Assembly: GCA_021325135.1 (NCBI GenBank)
Contig: JAJPHT010000007.1
Span: forward strand, 33,776 to 97,775
Direction: 5' to 3'
Length of the DNA: 64,000 nt
DNA from: Pseudomonadota bacterium
Lineage (GTDB): Archaea > Thermoplasmatota > SW-10-69-26 > JACQPN01 > JAJPHT01
Part shown: positions 17,831 to 25,117 of the stretch, piece by piece
How the letters are laid out: each line of letters starts with the position of its first letter
How positions within the stretch are numbered: the stretch's first letter is position 1
The notes under the pieces: model-generated
Databases searched by the model: none
The model's input: the letters and a program-made list of their open reading frames with translations, nothing else
Told to the model about the DNA's origin: nothing
Position numbers and translations under genes: made by a program

Positions 17831-18033
17831 AGGAGGCCTCGCCTCCCGGGGCTCACGGGTCGAGGGTTTCTCTTGCGATCCTTGGCAAGGCACCAGCAAC
17901 AGGATTGCTGCTTGCCCAAGGAGCGATCCATGCTTCCCCTGGGGGTGGCGCGTAAGCGCAGGCTCCTGGCTGCAGGGCAAGGTTCCCCGGGCGGCGGCCG
18001 CGGGGAGGGCGTGGCCTAGACCCCACGCTTTTT
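17750..18033 (+). ncRNA. Candidate structured non-coding RNA
   Basis: No protein-coding frame in 17460-18092 looks real. The stretch contains a long hairpin at about 17879-17922 (CCTTGGCAAG against CTTGCCCAAGG with one bulge, then CAGCAA/TTGCTG closing a 5-base loop). A GATC...GGTC-flanked hairpin lies at about 17787-17820, and an intrinsic-terminator-like hairpin at 18009-18033. A TATA-like CTTAG/AAGTATC region lies at about 17712-17732, which would give a transcript near 280 bases. I could not match it to SRP RNA or RNase P RNA: neither the GGAAGG/AGCA motif nor the GGAAAGTC motif is present. A leader of the phosphoesterase gene at 18093 is the alternative. Confidence 0.35.
18009..18033 (+). 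terminator. Intrinsic-terminator-like hairpin with T-run
   Basis: GCGTGG and CCACGC form a 6-bp stem with an 8-base loop, followed directly by TTTTT. T-runs are rare in this GC-rich DNA, so this is likely to end a rightward transcript before the phosphoesterase gene at 18093. Confidence 0.5.
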
Positions 18034-18092
18034 GTCGGGGAACGCCTCATCCTCCATGCTGGGCGTTTGAGCCTGGGGCATTTGGAATCCTC

Positions 18093-18830
18093 ATGCGCGT
18101 CGCGATCCTTTCCGACCTCCACGCCAACATGGAGGCGCTCACCGCCACGCTCAAGGACGTCGGCGAGCGGCGCACCGACGAGGTCTGGTGCCTCGGCGAC
18201 CTGGTGGGCTACGGCGGCGCGCCCCAGGCCGTCTTGGACGCCATCGAGGCGCGCACGCGCACCATCGTCAAGGGCAACCACGACCACGCCGTCGCCACCG
18301 GCGAGGTGGACGGCTTCAACCCCATGGCGGCATCGGCCGCGCGCCTGCACGCGCAGATGCTCACGCCCCCCGAGCGGGCCCGCCTCTACGCGCTGCCCAC
18401 CACGCTCACGCGCCACGTCGGCGCGGTCGAGGTGCTTCTCGCGCACGGCAGCCCCGACGACCCCATCCACGAGTACGTGAGGCCCGAGGACGCGCCCGAA
18501 GGGCAGCGGCGCTGGACCGGCCTCGCGGACGTCATCCTCCTGGGCCACACGCACCTGCCCTTCGCGGCGCTCCCTCGCGGCGGCGCGTGGAAGGCGGAGG
18601 GGTTCGCCGAGGGCCGGCCCGGAGCCCCCGAGGCCCCCCTCGTCGTGAACCCGGGCTCCGTGGGCCAGCCGCGCGACGGCGACTCCCGCGCCTCCTACGC
18701 CGTGCTGGACTTCGCGCGCCGCACCGTCGAGCTGCATCGCGTCGCCTACGACGTGGAGAGCGCCGCGCAGGCCATCCGCCGCGCGGGCCTCGACCACGCG
18801 CTCGCGCTGCGCCTCTTCCGCGGCCGGTGA
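18093..18830 (+). CDS. Metallophosphoesterase (YfcE/MJ0936-like)
   Basis: This 245-residue calcineurin-like phosphoesterase carries the ordered metal-binding motifs SDLHAN (D8, H10), GDLVGYG, GNHD, LLAHGSP and GHTHLPF. Proteins of this class in archaea are Mn/Ni-dependent phosphodiesterases of broad specificity; the natural substrate is not evident. The Y-G-G-A-P-Q-A-V-L-D segment after the second motif is usual for this branch. ATG 18093 begins right at the first strand. A GGCATTTGGAATC stretch precedes it; the terminator-like hairpin lies 60 bases upstream. Confidence 0.85.
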   Translation: MRVAILSDLHANMEALTATLKDVGERRTDEVWCLGDLVGYGGAPQAVLDAIEARTRTIVKGNHDHAVATGEVDGFNPMAASAARLHAQMLTPPERARLYALPTTLTRHVGAVEVLLAHGSPDDPIHEYVRPEDAPEGQRRWTGLADVILLGHTHLPFAALPRGGAWKAEGFAEGRPGAPEAPLVVNPGSVGQPRDGDSRASYAVLDFARRTVELHRVAYDVESAAQAIRRAGLDHALALRLFRGR

Positions 18831-18831
18831 G

Positions 18832-19050
18832 CTACCAGTCGTTGTTCATCCGCGGATCGCGCGCCCGCGCCTGCTGCCGCCTCCGCGCGGCGCGCGTGGC
18901 CTTCTCCTCCGGGCTGGCCTCCCCGCGCGCCTGGGGCATGCTCCGCACGGCGGCCGCCGCGAGCGCGCGCTCCCGGTGGGGCGCGGCGCCCACGCAGGGT
19001 TCGCCCGCCGCGGCGCGGCAGCGGGGGCAGGTCACGCCAAGGGGCTCCAT
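18832..19050 (-). CDS. Small Cys/His zinc-binding protein
   Basis: This 72-residue protein opens with VTCPRCRAAAGEPCVGAAPHRERALAA. The spacing C-x2-C-x6-C-x5-H-x2-R is the short zinc-binding motif found in many actinobacterial and phage-borne small proteins. The remainder is a basic, Arg/Ala-rich helix that could contact nucleic acid. It ends 1 base from the converging phosphoesterase gene. The ATG at 19050 is preceded (minus strand) by a T-rich stretch with TTTTTTCAC about 30 bases upstream, suggesting a leaderless message. Confidence 0.6.
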   Translation of the reverse strand: MEPLGVTCPRCRAAAGEPCVGAAPHRERALAAAAVRSMPQARGEASPEEKATRAARRRQQARARDPRMNNDW

Positions 19051-19242
19051 GGGAACGCTCCGCTAGAGGAAAGGGGAGTGAAAAAAGGGACGGCGCGCGG
19101 AGGCGCGCCGGTACCCGCACGCGCGAGCGCGCGCGGGATGCCAAGGAACGAGGGCCGTGGGACGAGCTTCGAGAGCCCGCCCGGACCGATCACCAGTTGG
19201 TGCTGACGGAAGCGGGCGGCCTCAGGCGGGGTCGAAGCGGCC

Positions 19243-19349
19243 CCGATTGTAGCGGCTTTCCTTGGCGGGTCGAGTCAGGGTACGATTGTCGTCGTGCAGT
19301 TCGCCACCTCCAGAAGTATCCGATCCGTCGGACGGACCGATTGTGGCGC
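19243..19349 (+). promoter_or_regulatory. Direct repeats and a 19-bp palindrome upstream of the histidine phosphatase gene
   Basis: CCGATTGTAGCGG (19243-19255), ACGATTGTCG (19282-19291) and CCGATTGTGGCGC (19337-19349) share CGATTGTnGCG. A near-perfect palindrome, CGATCCGTCGGACGGACCG, lies at 19321-19339 and abuts the third repeat. They sit 80-180 bases before the ATG at 19427, in a 375-base gap that holds no gene. They may be operator sites. Confidence 0.4.
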
Positions 19350-19426
19350 GGATGGATATTGAAGGTTCTGCTTGTGGCGGGCGACCCGGAAGCTCCAAGA
19401 CCCCGCGCCGCGCCTTCGCGCTCGCC

Positions 19427-20116
19427 ATGCGCCTCTTCATGGTCCGCCACGGCGAGACCGACCACAACGTGCAGCGCCGCATCCAGGGGCCGCTCCTGGA
19501 CGACTCGCTCAACCCGCGCGGGCGCTCGCAGGCCAAGGCGCTGGAGGCGCGCTTCGCGGCGGAGCGCGCGAAGGGCCTGGAGATCGCGGCCGTCTACGCG
19601 AGCCCGCTGAAGCGCGCGTGGGAGACGGCGGAGGGAGTCGCGCGCGGCGCACACGCCAAGGAGCTTCGCCCCGCGCCGTGGCTCATCGAGTTCTCGTGGG
19701 GCGTCTACCTGGGCAAGACCGAGGAGGGCGAGACGCTGGAGGCCATGAAGGAGATGCACCGCCAGTGGACCGCGGGCCGCGTGGACCTGGCGGTGCCCGG
19801 CGGCGAGTCGCCGCGCCTCGCGTGGGAGCGCGCGAGCAAGGGGCTGTTCGCGGCGCTCGACGCGCACCGCGGGCAGACCGTCACGACGGTGGCGCACGGC
19901 CGCATCAACAAGATCCTCCTCGCGGGCCTGCTGCACCGCGACCTCGCCAGGATGGACGCCTTCGGGCAAGGCAACACGTCCGTCACGCTCCTGGAGCACG
20001 AGGACGACGCGCCGTGGAGCGAGGGCTGGCGCGCGGTCTACCTCAACGACAAGTCGCACCTGGCGGGCGTGGGCGAAGGCACGCAGTCCGTGGAGGGCGG
20101 CGGGCCGCTGGTCTAG
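19427..20116 (+). CDS. Histidine phosphatase family protein (phosphoglycerate mutase-like)
   Basis: This 229-residue protein begins with the family signature MVRHGETDHN (catalytic His in R-H-G). The YASPLKRAWETAEG block supplies the second phosphate-binding Arg, the E-F-S-W-G-V-Y-L-G-K-T-E-E-G region the acid, and the VAHGRINKILLAGLL segment the second catalytic His. It could be a phosphatase for small metabolites or cobalamin/sugar phosphates; substrate cannot be read from the sequence. ATG 19427 is the natural start even though the frame stays open to 19262. The last bases overlap the end of the convergent membrane gene (20113-20586). Confidence 0.85.
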   Translation: MRLFMVRHGETDHNVQRRIQGPLLDDSLNPRGRSQAKALEARFAAERAKGLEIAAVYASPLKRAWETAEGVARGAHAKELRPAPWLIEFSWGVYLGKTEEGETLEAMKEMHRQWTAGRVDLAVPGGESPRLAWERASKGLFAALDAHRGQTVTTVAHGRINKILLAGLLHRDLARMDAFGQGNTSVTLLEHEDDAPWSEGWRAVYLNDKSHLAGVGEGTQSVEGGGPLV

Positions 20117-20586
20117 GCGGCGCGCGCTGGACCAAGCAGCGACTCCACGTCGCCCAGCCGGAAGACGCTCCCCGCCACGAGCACCGCCCCCACGGGATAG
20201 AGCCACGACACGACCAGCGCGCGCAGCCCATAGGGCGCCGAGAAGAGCCAGCGCCCGTCAAGGAAGAACGCCAGGTCGAGCCACGCGAGGCCGAGCACGA
20301 GCAGCCACAGCAGGCGGCCCGAGACGGCGCGCACGCGCGGCTGCCGCCCCACGCGCACCATGACGACGCTGCCCGCCACGTCCAGCGCCAGCGTGAGGAC
20401 CAGCAGCGCCTCGCGCCACGCGACCCGGTACCCCAGGTCGAAGTCCGGCGGCGCGGCGCCCGGCCCCGCCACCGCGTCGCGCGCCTCCTGCTCACGCTCC
20501 TTCGCCAGCTCCTGGAGCGCCATGAGCGGGCCCGCCAGCATGGCAAGCCCGCAGAGCACGAGCACCACGACGTCCAGGCGGCGCAC
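20113..20586 (-). CDS. Four-helix membrane protein
   Basis: This 157-residue protein contains four predicted TM helices: LDVVVLVLCGLAMLAGPLM, EALLVLTLALDVAGSVVMV, LLWLLVLGLAWLDLAFFL and LRALVVSWLYPVGAVLVAG. A charged loop between TM1 and TM2 (QELAKEREQEARDAV) is probably outside or in the periplasm-like space. GTG 20586 is taken as the start because a TTTTTCAA box lies about 28 bases upstream; an in-frame TTG at 20625 is an alternative. The function is unknown. It marks the last gene before the recombinase-bearing region. Confidence 0.65.
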   Translation of the reverse strand: MRRLDVVVLVLCGLAMLAGPLMALQELAKEREQEARDAVAGPGAAPPDFDLGYRVAWREALLVLTLALDVAGSVVMVRVGRQPRVRAVSGRLLWLLVLGLAWLDLAFFLDGRWLFSAPYGLRALVVSWLYPVGAVLVAGSVFRLGDVESLLGPARAA

Positions 20587-20793
20587 AACGGAGACGAGGC
20601 GTCCGAGGTTGAAAAAGGTCGCCAAAAGCGGGGGGTTCGGGGGGCGGAACCGGGGGCGGGCACTCGTGCCGGAACGACGCGGCACCCGTGCCGGAAAGGT
20701 CGCCCGGTGGGTCCAACGGCCCCGGTTGACCTGTCGGCACGAGGCAGGGCCGCGCCCTTCGAGGGGTCCCGTGGAACCGACACGGTGACCCCG

Positions 20794-21249
20794 ATGGACG
20801 CGAAGACCGAGACGATCCAGACCCACCCCCCGACCCTGCTGCCGGTGAAGAGGAGCCGCGCGGCCTACCAGGCCGGGCGCAGGAAGCACAGCTACCCCCT
20901 GGCGTTCAAGGACGAGACGGAGAAGGCGCGCTTCGAGGCCATGGCGGCCCAGGCGGGGTACGTCAGCTTCAACGCCTATCTCCTCCAGCAGTTGAGGAAC
21001 GCCACGTCGGGCGCGATCTACCCGCCCGAGTATGTGGACGGGCTTCGGAAGGAGGTGGAGAAGCTTCGCGCCTGGTTGGACCAGGCGCGGGAGGAGGCGG
21101 GGGAGCTTCGGAAGGACGGGAAGCTCCTGGCCGCGGAGAAGGAGACCCTGGTGTTCCTCATCAATGCCACCAAGGACGGGAAGGACACTCTGGCCGACTT
21201 CGAGCGGATGCACGGCAAGAAGGCCCACCGCGCAGGGGTGCTCGCGTGA
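20794..21249 (+). CDS. Coiled-coil DNA-associated protein coupled to the recombinase
   Basis: This 151-residue protein has a basic N-terminus (KRSRAAYQAGRRKHSYPLAF) and a DETEKARFEAMAAQAGYVSFNAYLLQQL segment resembling ribbon-helix-helix or MobC-type accessory factors. A long helix follows (residues 80-130, DGLRKEVEKLRAWLDQAREEAGELRKDGKLLAAEKETL-type heptads). Its TGA overlaps the GTG start of the tyrosine recombinase (GTGA), so translation is coupled. A role as recombination-directionality or DNA-binding partner is inferred from this coupling only. ATG 20794 is the start. Confidence 0.65.
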   Translation: MDAKTETIQTHPPTLLPVKRSRAAYQAGRRKHSYPLAFKDETEKARFEAMAAQAGYVSFNAYLLQQLRNATSGAIYPPEYVDGLRKEVEKLRAWLDQAREEAGELRKDGKLLAAEKETLVFLINATKDGKDTLADFERMHGKKAHRAGVLA

Positions 21250-22856
21250 TCGACCCGAGGAGCCGCCAGCGCGTCCAGACCGTGACGGTCAAGCCCACTC
21301 TGGACAAGGCCCTGAGCAACGCGGCCCTGGTGGAGATGTGGGAAAGCGCCTGGGGCGGGGACCGCATGGGCCGCAAGGTCTTCTCCCGCTACAAGCGCGT
21401 GGTCCTCGACGCCATCGGCTACTTCCGCCACCCGGACGGGCGCGAAATCCCGGCCCGCGAGTGGACCAAGGAAGGCGTGTGGGACTACCTCCAGTTTGTC
21501 GAGAAGAACTACTGCGCGGCCTTCAAGACCGTCACGTTCGACCGTCCGACACCTCAAGGCGCGTGCGACAAAGGCCAATGGACGGGGCTCATGGACGCCG
21601 CGGAGGCGCTTCAGGCGAAGTGCGCCGCGTGCCCCCTGTTCGTGCGCCCCGGCGTCGAGCACCGCGTCAACGGCCTAGCCCACTGGTTCCGGCACCTCTC
21701 GATCCTGGGGGCGATCCCGTTCAACATCATGCTGGAGGTCCGCGACGCCAGGAAGGGGCAGGAGGTCGCGGCGCCCGCGGGCGAGCGCAGGCGCAACCCC
21801 ACGCCCGACGAGATGAAGAAGCTCGTCAACGAGACGGCGCACCCCGCGCGCCGCGCGTTCTACGCGATCAGCGCGAAGTGCTACTACCGGCCCAACGAGA
21901 TGATGGCCCTCGACCGGTACGCGAGCTTCGGGCTCACGATGCCCAAGGACGTGCCCCTGCCGCCGGGGTTCGACACCGGCTTTCCCTCGCATCCCGAGGT
22001 CGCGCCCTTCGACCAGGGCGGCGACATGGTGTACGTGCCCCGCAAGGTCACGCCAGAGGGCGTCGAACTCAAGGACAAGCGCCGGGGGAACCGGTGGATG
22101 GTCGTGGACGCGGAACTGCGGCCCATCGTGGAGCAGTTGTTCGCCTGGTGGGAGGCCAACGTCGCGCGCGACGAGAAGGGCAGACCGTTGACGACGAAGC
22201 TTTGGCTCAACTACCGCGGCTTCGCCTTGGAGCAAGATGACCTGTATTATTCGTTCTTCTACGACGACTGCTTGCGCCTGGGCTTGATGACGGAGGCGGA
22301 CCAAAAGGACCCCTTGCGCGTGTGGACGGCTCACTGTCAGCGCCACTTCGCGGAACGTCTGTCAGTGGAGTTGAACTTCCCGGACATTTGGGCGCACCAC
22401 TTCCGGGGAGACAAGATCGGCAGCGCGCGAGGCAAATACTACCAGCCCGAGCCCCTTGCCGTGCGGAAGGCCTACCACGAGTGGATGCCACGCCTCGGAT
22501 TCCTGCCCTTGGCGGAGGCGCCCAAGGCGCGAGAGGCCAGCGAGGAGGAAGTGCATCGGATGGTCCTCCGATCCATGCTGATGCGCGTCACGAAGCGGCC
22601 CGGGCACGCGGGGGAGAGCCACGTCGTCCACCGCCTCCGCGTGGAAGGCACGGAGTGGATCGTCCCGGCGAAGGTGCTCAGCAGCGTGCTCTACGCGCTC
22701 CGCAAGGCGGGCATGGTCGAGCCGAGCGTGGAGAAGGCCGACGGGCAGGCGCGGGAGTACGTGCCCCGTGCGGTCCTCGTGGCCCTTTGTGAGCGGGCGT
22801 TGGGCCTCCTTGATGCGCAGAGTCCGGCCCAGGGGGCGTGCGTGATGGTGGCCTAG
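21246..22856 (+). CDS. Tyrosine recombinase/integrase
   Basis: This 536-residue DNA-breaking and rejoining enzyme has a SAM-like N-terminal domain (about 20-165) that contains a CAAC knuckle (C126/C129) followed by H139 and H146. In the catalytic domain, Arg215 lies in CYYRPNEMMALD, and H363-x-x-R366-H367 in TAHCQRHFAERL. His384/385 lies in IWAHHFRGDK, and the tyrosine nucleophile is Tyr398 or Tyr399 in GKYYQP. A C-terminal winged-helix-like extension (about 425-525) is not usual for minimal integrases. The gene overlaps the coiled-coil gene by 4 bases. This is the strongest evidence that 20.8-31.6 kb derives from an integrated element. Confidence 0.82.
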   Translation: MIDPRSRQRVQTVTVKPTLDKALSNAALVEMWESAWGGDRMGRKVFSRYKRVVLDAIGYFRHPDGREIPAREWTKEGVWDYLQFVEKNYCAAFKTVTFDRPTPQGACDKGQWTGLMDAAEALQAKCAACPLFVRPGVEHRVNGLAHWFRHLSILGAIPFNIMLEVRDARKGQEVAAPAGERRRNPTPDEMKKLVNETAHPARRAFYAISAKCYYRPNEMMALDRYASFGLTMPKDVPLPPGFDTGFPSHPEVAPFDQGGDMVYVPRKVTPEGVELKDKRRGNRWMVVDAELRPIVEQLFAWWEANVARDEKGRPLTTKLWLNYRGFALEQDDLYYSFFYDDCLRLGLMTEADQKDPLRVWTAHCQRHFAERLSVELNFPDIWAHHFRGDKIGSARGKYYQPEPLAVRKAYHEWMPRLGFLPLAEAPKAREASEEEVHRMVLRSMLMRVTKRPGHAGESHVVHRLRVEGTEWIVPAKVLSSVLYALRKAGMVEPSVEKADGQAREYVPRAVLVALCERALGLLDAQSPAQGACVMVA

Positions 22857-22911
22857 ATCGCCGAGGGTGGCAGGTGGCCGGGCCCTTGTGCGCGCTCTCC
22901 GGGTTGGGCCT

Positions 22912-22936
22912 AGGCGTTCATTCTGAAAATACGCCT
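22912..22936. terminator. Hairpin between recombinase and convergent small-gene cluster
   Basis: AGGCGT (22912-22917) and ACGCCT (22931-22936) pair around a loop containing TTCATTCTGAA. It lies 55 bases after the recombinase stop and 16 bases from the end of the leftward zinc-ribbon gene, where a two-way terminator would be expected. Confidence 0.4.
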
Positions 22937-22951
22937 CGGAGGCGCGCTTGC

Positions 22952-23101
22952 TTACGCCCGCAGAGCGGAGCCTAGGGGCTTGCCGCAGTTGGGGCAGGCT
23001 CCGTCCAGGCGGGGGGTGGTGTAGGCTCCGCAGGTGCGGCAGGTTCGGCGGGGTCGGGCGTGGGGTCCCGCGATGGGTCGGGCCGCGGGTGGGTCGGGCA
23101 C
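22952..23101 (-). CDS. 49-residue zinc-ribbon protein, leaderless
   Basis: A short gene read leftward from GTG 23101 to TAA 22952. The product begins MPDPPAARPIAG, then CRTCGAY and, eleven residues later, CPNCGKPLGSALRA: two CxxC-G knuckles of a zinc ribbon. A TATA-like GTTTATCC lies at about 23124-23131 on this strand, 27 bases before the GTG, so the message would be leaderless and the start codon is well placed. It is the last gene of the leftward cluster that runs from 24814. Similar ribbons occur in archaeal viruses and plasmids. Confidence 0.6.
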   Translation of the reverse strand: MPDPPAARPIAGPHARPRRTCRTCGAYTTPRLDGACPNCGKPLGSALRA

Positions 23102-23171
23102 GACGCAGAGACCACGGGCGCGAGGATAAACGCCTCGGTTCCTCTGCCCGGGGTGCTCACGGTTCGTGGGC

Positions 23172-23450
23172 CTAGGAGGGGCGGCCCAGGAGCGATTGTG
23201 CGCGTTCCACGAATCGTTCCGCCTCTTGCATCTCGGCCTCCGCTTCAGTCAAGGCGGCCTCCACGTTCTGTCCAGTGCGCCAGGCGTCTTGGAGGGTGAA
23301 GACGGCGCGGGCGGCTTCCGCCACGGCGCGGGCGGCAGCATCGCACGCCTCCAGGTTCTGGGCGAGGCGGGCCATGCGGGCGGCGAGGTCGGCGCGCGTG
23401 ACGAGCTCTTCGGCGGCGGGGAGGCGTGCGTGGGCTCGCTCCGGGCTCAT
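23172..23450 (-). CDS. Small helical protein
   Basis: This 92-residue, almost entirely alpha-helical protein is Ala/Glu/Arg-rich: EELVTRADLAARMARLAQNLEA, then AARAVAEAARAVFTLQDAW, then VEAALTEAEAEMQEAERFVERAQSLL. It may form a coiled-coil bundle. ATG 23450 is within the overlapping ATGA of the preceding mini-frame; a CTTTAAGA box about 30 bases upstream would also allow its own leaderless promoter. No family is recognised. Codon third positions are G/C-biased, supporting that it is coded. Confidence 0.5.
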   Translation of the reverse strand: MSPERAHARLPAAEELVTRADLAARMARLAQNLEACDAAARAVAEAARAVFTLQDAWRTGQNVEAALTEAEAEMQEAERFVERAQSLLGRPS

Positions 23451-23548
23451 CGCGCCTTCACGGCTCGTGAAGGTCTTAAAGCGGTGGAGGGCGCACGCGG
23501 GCTGCTGCAAGCCCTGGCGGGGCCCGGGCCGGCGGTGGAGTCAGCCAT
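23447..23548 (-). CDS. 33-residue mini-frame linking two small genes
   Basis: A reading frame from ATG 23548 that overlaps the end of the gene at 23541-23696 and ends in the ATGA that starts the helical gene at 23450. The product (MADSTAGPGPARACSSPRAP...) has low complexity. It may only serve translational coupling, or may be chance. Confidence 0.25.
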   Translation of the reverse strand: MADSTAGPGPARACSSPRAPSTALRPSRAVKAR

Positions 23549-23696
23549 GTGCTGGCTGCTCCTCCGGTTCGTGGTCGAGCTTCGCGCGTTCGATTCCCTG
23601 CCAGTCGAGGTATCGAAGCGCGGCTTCGCGCGTCATGGTCTTGTGCACGAAGACCGCGCGCCTGAGGTGGCGCAGGATGGCGGCCTCGTCAGCCAA
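23541..23696 (-). CDS. 51-residue protein of element cluster
   Basis: Read leftward from TTG 23696, which overlaps the stop of the gene at 23689-24024, to TGA at 23541. The product starts MADEAAILRHLRRAVFVHKT and continues MTREAALRYLDWQGIERAKLDHEPEEQPAHG. It is compact, helical and charged, with real-protein-like composition (Trp, His, Tyr spread evenly), unlike the shadow frames around it. The function is unknown. The chain of overlapping starts and stops argues for one polycistronic message from 24814 down to 22952. Confidence 0.45.
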   Translation of the reverse strand: MADEAAILRHLRRAVFVHKTMTREAALRYLDWQGIERAKLDHEPEEQPAHG

Positions 23697-24024
23697 GGGC
23701 GCGGGCCTCCTTGCGCGGCGCAGAGGTCGAGGCGATGGCTGCGCGTTCGTTCGCGTAGGCGCGCAGCGCGCCCGCGATGCGGGGCGCTTCCTCGTCCAGC
23801 ACGTCCAAGGCGTGCAGGACGCGCGCCGCGTCGTCCGGGTCCGTGGGCCAGGGTGCGAGGCCTAAGAGGATGGGCAGCGGGTGGAGGGCGTTGCCGAAGC
23901 TGACGCGCGAGCGGCGCCGCGTCGCCATGAACTCGCGGGCCTCCAGCTGGAGGCCGAAGGCTTCGAGGGCTTCGCGAGAGTCCCCGCGAAGCCACTTGTG
24001 GTTCCGCTCATCCGCCACGAGCAC
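23689..24024 (-). CDS. Small helical protein of element cluster
   Basis: This 111-residue protein has a helical N-terminal half (ADERNHKWLRGDSREALEAFGLQLEAREFMATRRRSRVSFG) and a second helical half (PDDAARVLHALDVLDEEAPRIAGALRAYANERAAIAS). GTG 24024 or GTG 24018 may start it; both overlap the 3' end of the Pro/Ala-rich membrane gene. No family is recognised. The regular mix of Trp, His, Phe and charged residues suggests that it is a true gene. Confidence 0.5.
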   Translation of the reverse strand: MLVADERNHKWLRGDSREALEAFGLQLEAREFMATRRRSRVSFGNALHPLPILLGLAPWPTDPDDAARVLHALDVLDEEAPRIAGALRAYANERAAIASTSAPRKEARALG

Positions 24025-24814
24025 ACCCCCCGGGCACCAAACGCAAGCCGGGTTGTGTCGTCGTGTGGATCATCGCGCGGAGGGCGAGGCGGGAGGGCGC
24101 GGGGCGGGGCATGTGGCTTTGAGTCTCGCGGGCTTCTTGGCGTTTTAGAAGGAAGGGAGGGAACGCGTCCCCCTTCCTCCCACCCTCCGGTTTCGTGGAG
24201 GGGTGGTCTTCAAGAGGCCGAGGCCGCGCCAGGCCGGCAATGTGGGTCGGATGGGGGGTGGGTTTTTCCCCACCCACCCATGGGTGCCGCGCGTGGTCCT
24301 CGTGCGGCACGCTGGCCGTGTGGTGCTCGTGCGCGTGCTCGTCGTCCTGGGCGCGGCGCGCGTCGTCGTGGCCGTGGGGTCGGCGGCGAGGGGGCAGGAG
24401 GGCGAGGAGGAGCAGGGCGAGGCCAAGGGCAGCCGCCAGCTTCGCCAAGGAGTCCGCGCTGGGCGCGGGCGGGATCGTGAGCATGAGGCTCGCCAGCGCG
24501 AAGCTGGCGGCCTTCTGCGGGATCGTGGCGAGCGTGGGGGGCGCGGCGGGGGACGCGGCCGTCGTCGCGGGCCTCGTGCTGCGCGTCGTCCTGGGCGTGG
24601 AGATCCTCGCGACGGGGACAGGGTCCGCGTCGGCAGGGGGCGCGAGGGTCGCCCGGAGCGCGCGGGAGGCGTCCGGGCGGGGCGTGGGCGCGCGCTCGTG
24701 CGTCGTCACGGCGCCCGGGTCTTGGGAGAGGTCGGGCGCGTGCAGCGTGGGCAGGAGTGCGGCGAGGATGGCGGGCGGGGGGTCGCGGGGGTTCCAGGCG
24801 GCGGGGGCGCGCAT
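24008..24814 (-). CDS. Pro/Ala-rich protein with one TM helix
   Basis: This 268-residue protein contains long Pro/Ala/Thr-rich stretches, one strong hydrophobic helix (SLAKLAAALGLALLLLALLPP, about residues 130-150) and a His/Asp/Glu-rich segment after it (HGHDDARRAQDDEHAHEHH). It ends in a basic tail. ATG 24814 has a TCAAAATC box about 33 bases upstream on this strand. The rightward frames over the same DNA look like shadows. It could be a surface or envelope protein of the element. Confidence is limited because long open frames are easy to get by chance in such GC-rich DNA. Confidence 0.4.
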   Translation of the reverse strand: MRAPAAWNPRDPPPAILAALLPTLHAPDLSQDPGAVTTHERAPTPRPDASRALRATLAPPADADPVPVARISTPRTTRSTRPATTAASPAAPPTLATIPQKAASFALASLMLTIPPAPSADSLAKLAAALGLALLLLALLPPRRRPHGHDDARRAQDDEHAHEHHTASVPHEDHARHPWVGGEKPTPHPTHIAGLARPRPLEDHPSTKPEGGRKGDAFPPFLLKRQEARETQSHMPRPAPSRLALRAMIHTTTQPGLRLVPGGCARGG

Positions 24815-24901
24815 CGGAGCGGGGCTGCTGCGGGCTCCAGATTTTGAGGAATGAGGGTACGTCCCCAACGGCTCGCGTCGAGCCTGGGACGTGGCATCGG
24901 G

Positions 24902-25045
24902 TTCCTGGGATTCGCTCCACCGCGCGCTGTATGTCCGAAGTAATGCCCTCCAGTAGGGGGCATTACATAGGGACCTCCAGCGGCGGTGCGAGACTCCAGG
25001 GAATCGAGCCGGGTAGGGAGTCAAGGATGCGGGCCTACCCGGCTC
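24902..25045 (+). ncRNA. Two-hairpin structured element, copy 1
   Basis: Hairpin A spans 24902-25003: TTCCTGG/CCAGGGAA base, CACCGC/GCGGTG, CGCTG/CAGCG and GTCC/GGAC middle stems, and a perfect 9-bp apex GTAATGCCC/GGGCATTAC. Hairpin B spans 25006-25045: a perfect 12-bp stem GAGCCGGGTAGG/CCTACCCGGCTC with a 16-base loop containing AGTCAAGGATG. Copy 2, 216 bases on, keeps the loops and internal-loop motifs (TCGCTC, TCCGAA, GCGAGAC) but changes the paired bases on both sides. That points to selection on structure, either as RNA or as folded single-stranded DNA. The strand is not established. Confidence 0.6.
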
Positions 25046-25117
25046 TTGAGCCTCGTGCAGATCGTGGCGGTTGGGGAGGCTGCGTCCGCCTTGGTGGTGC
25101 ATTTCCTGGCGTCGGCT

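Noticed and set aside
17717..17980. Leftward 87-codon frame after hflX
   Set aside because: Composition is unlike a protein and it overlaps the inverted repeat and hairpins.
17750..18033. SRP RNA or RNase P RNA identity for the candidate ncRNA
   Set aside because: Size is suggestive, but the GGAAGG/AGCA core of SRP helix 8 and the GGAAAGTC motif of RNase P are absent on both strands.
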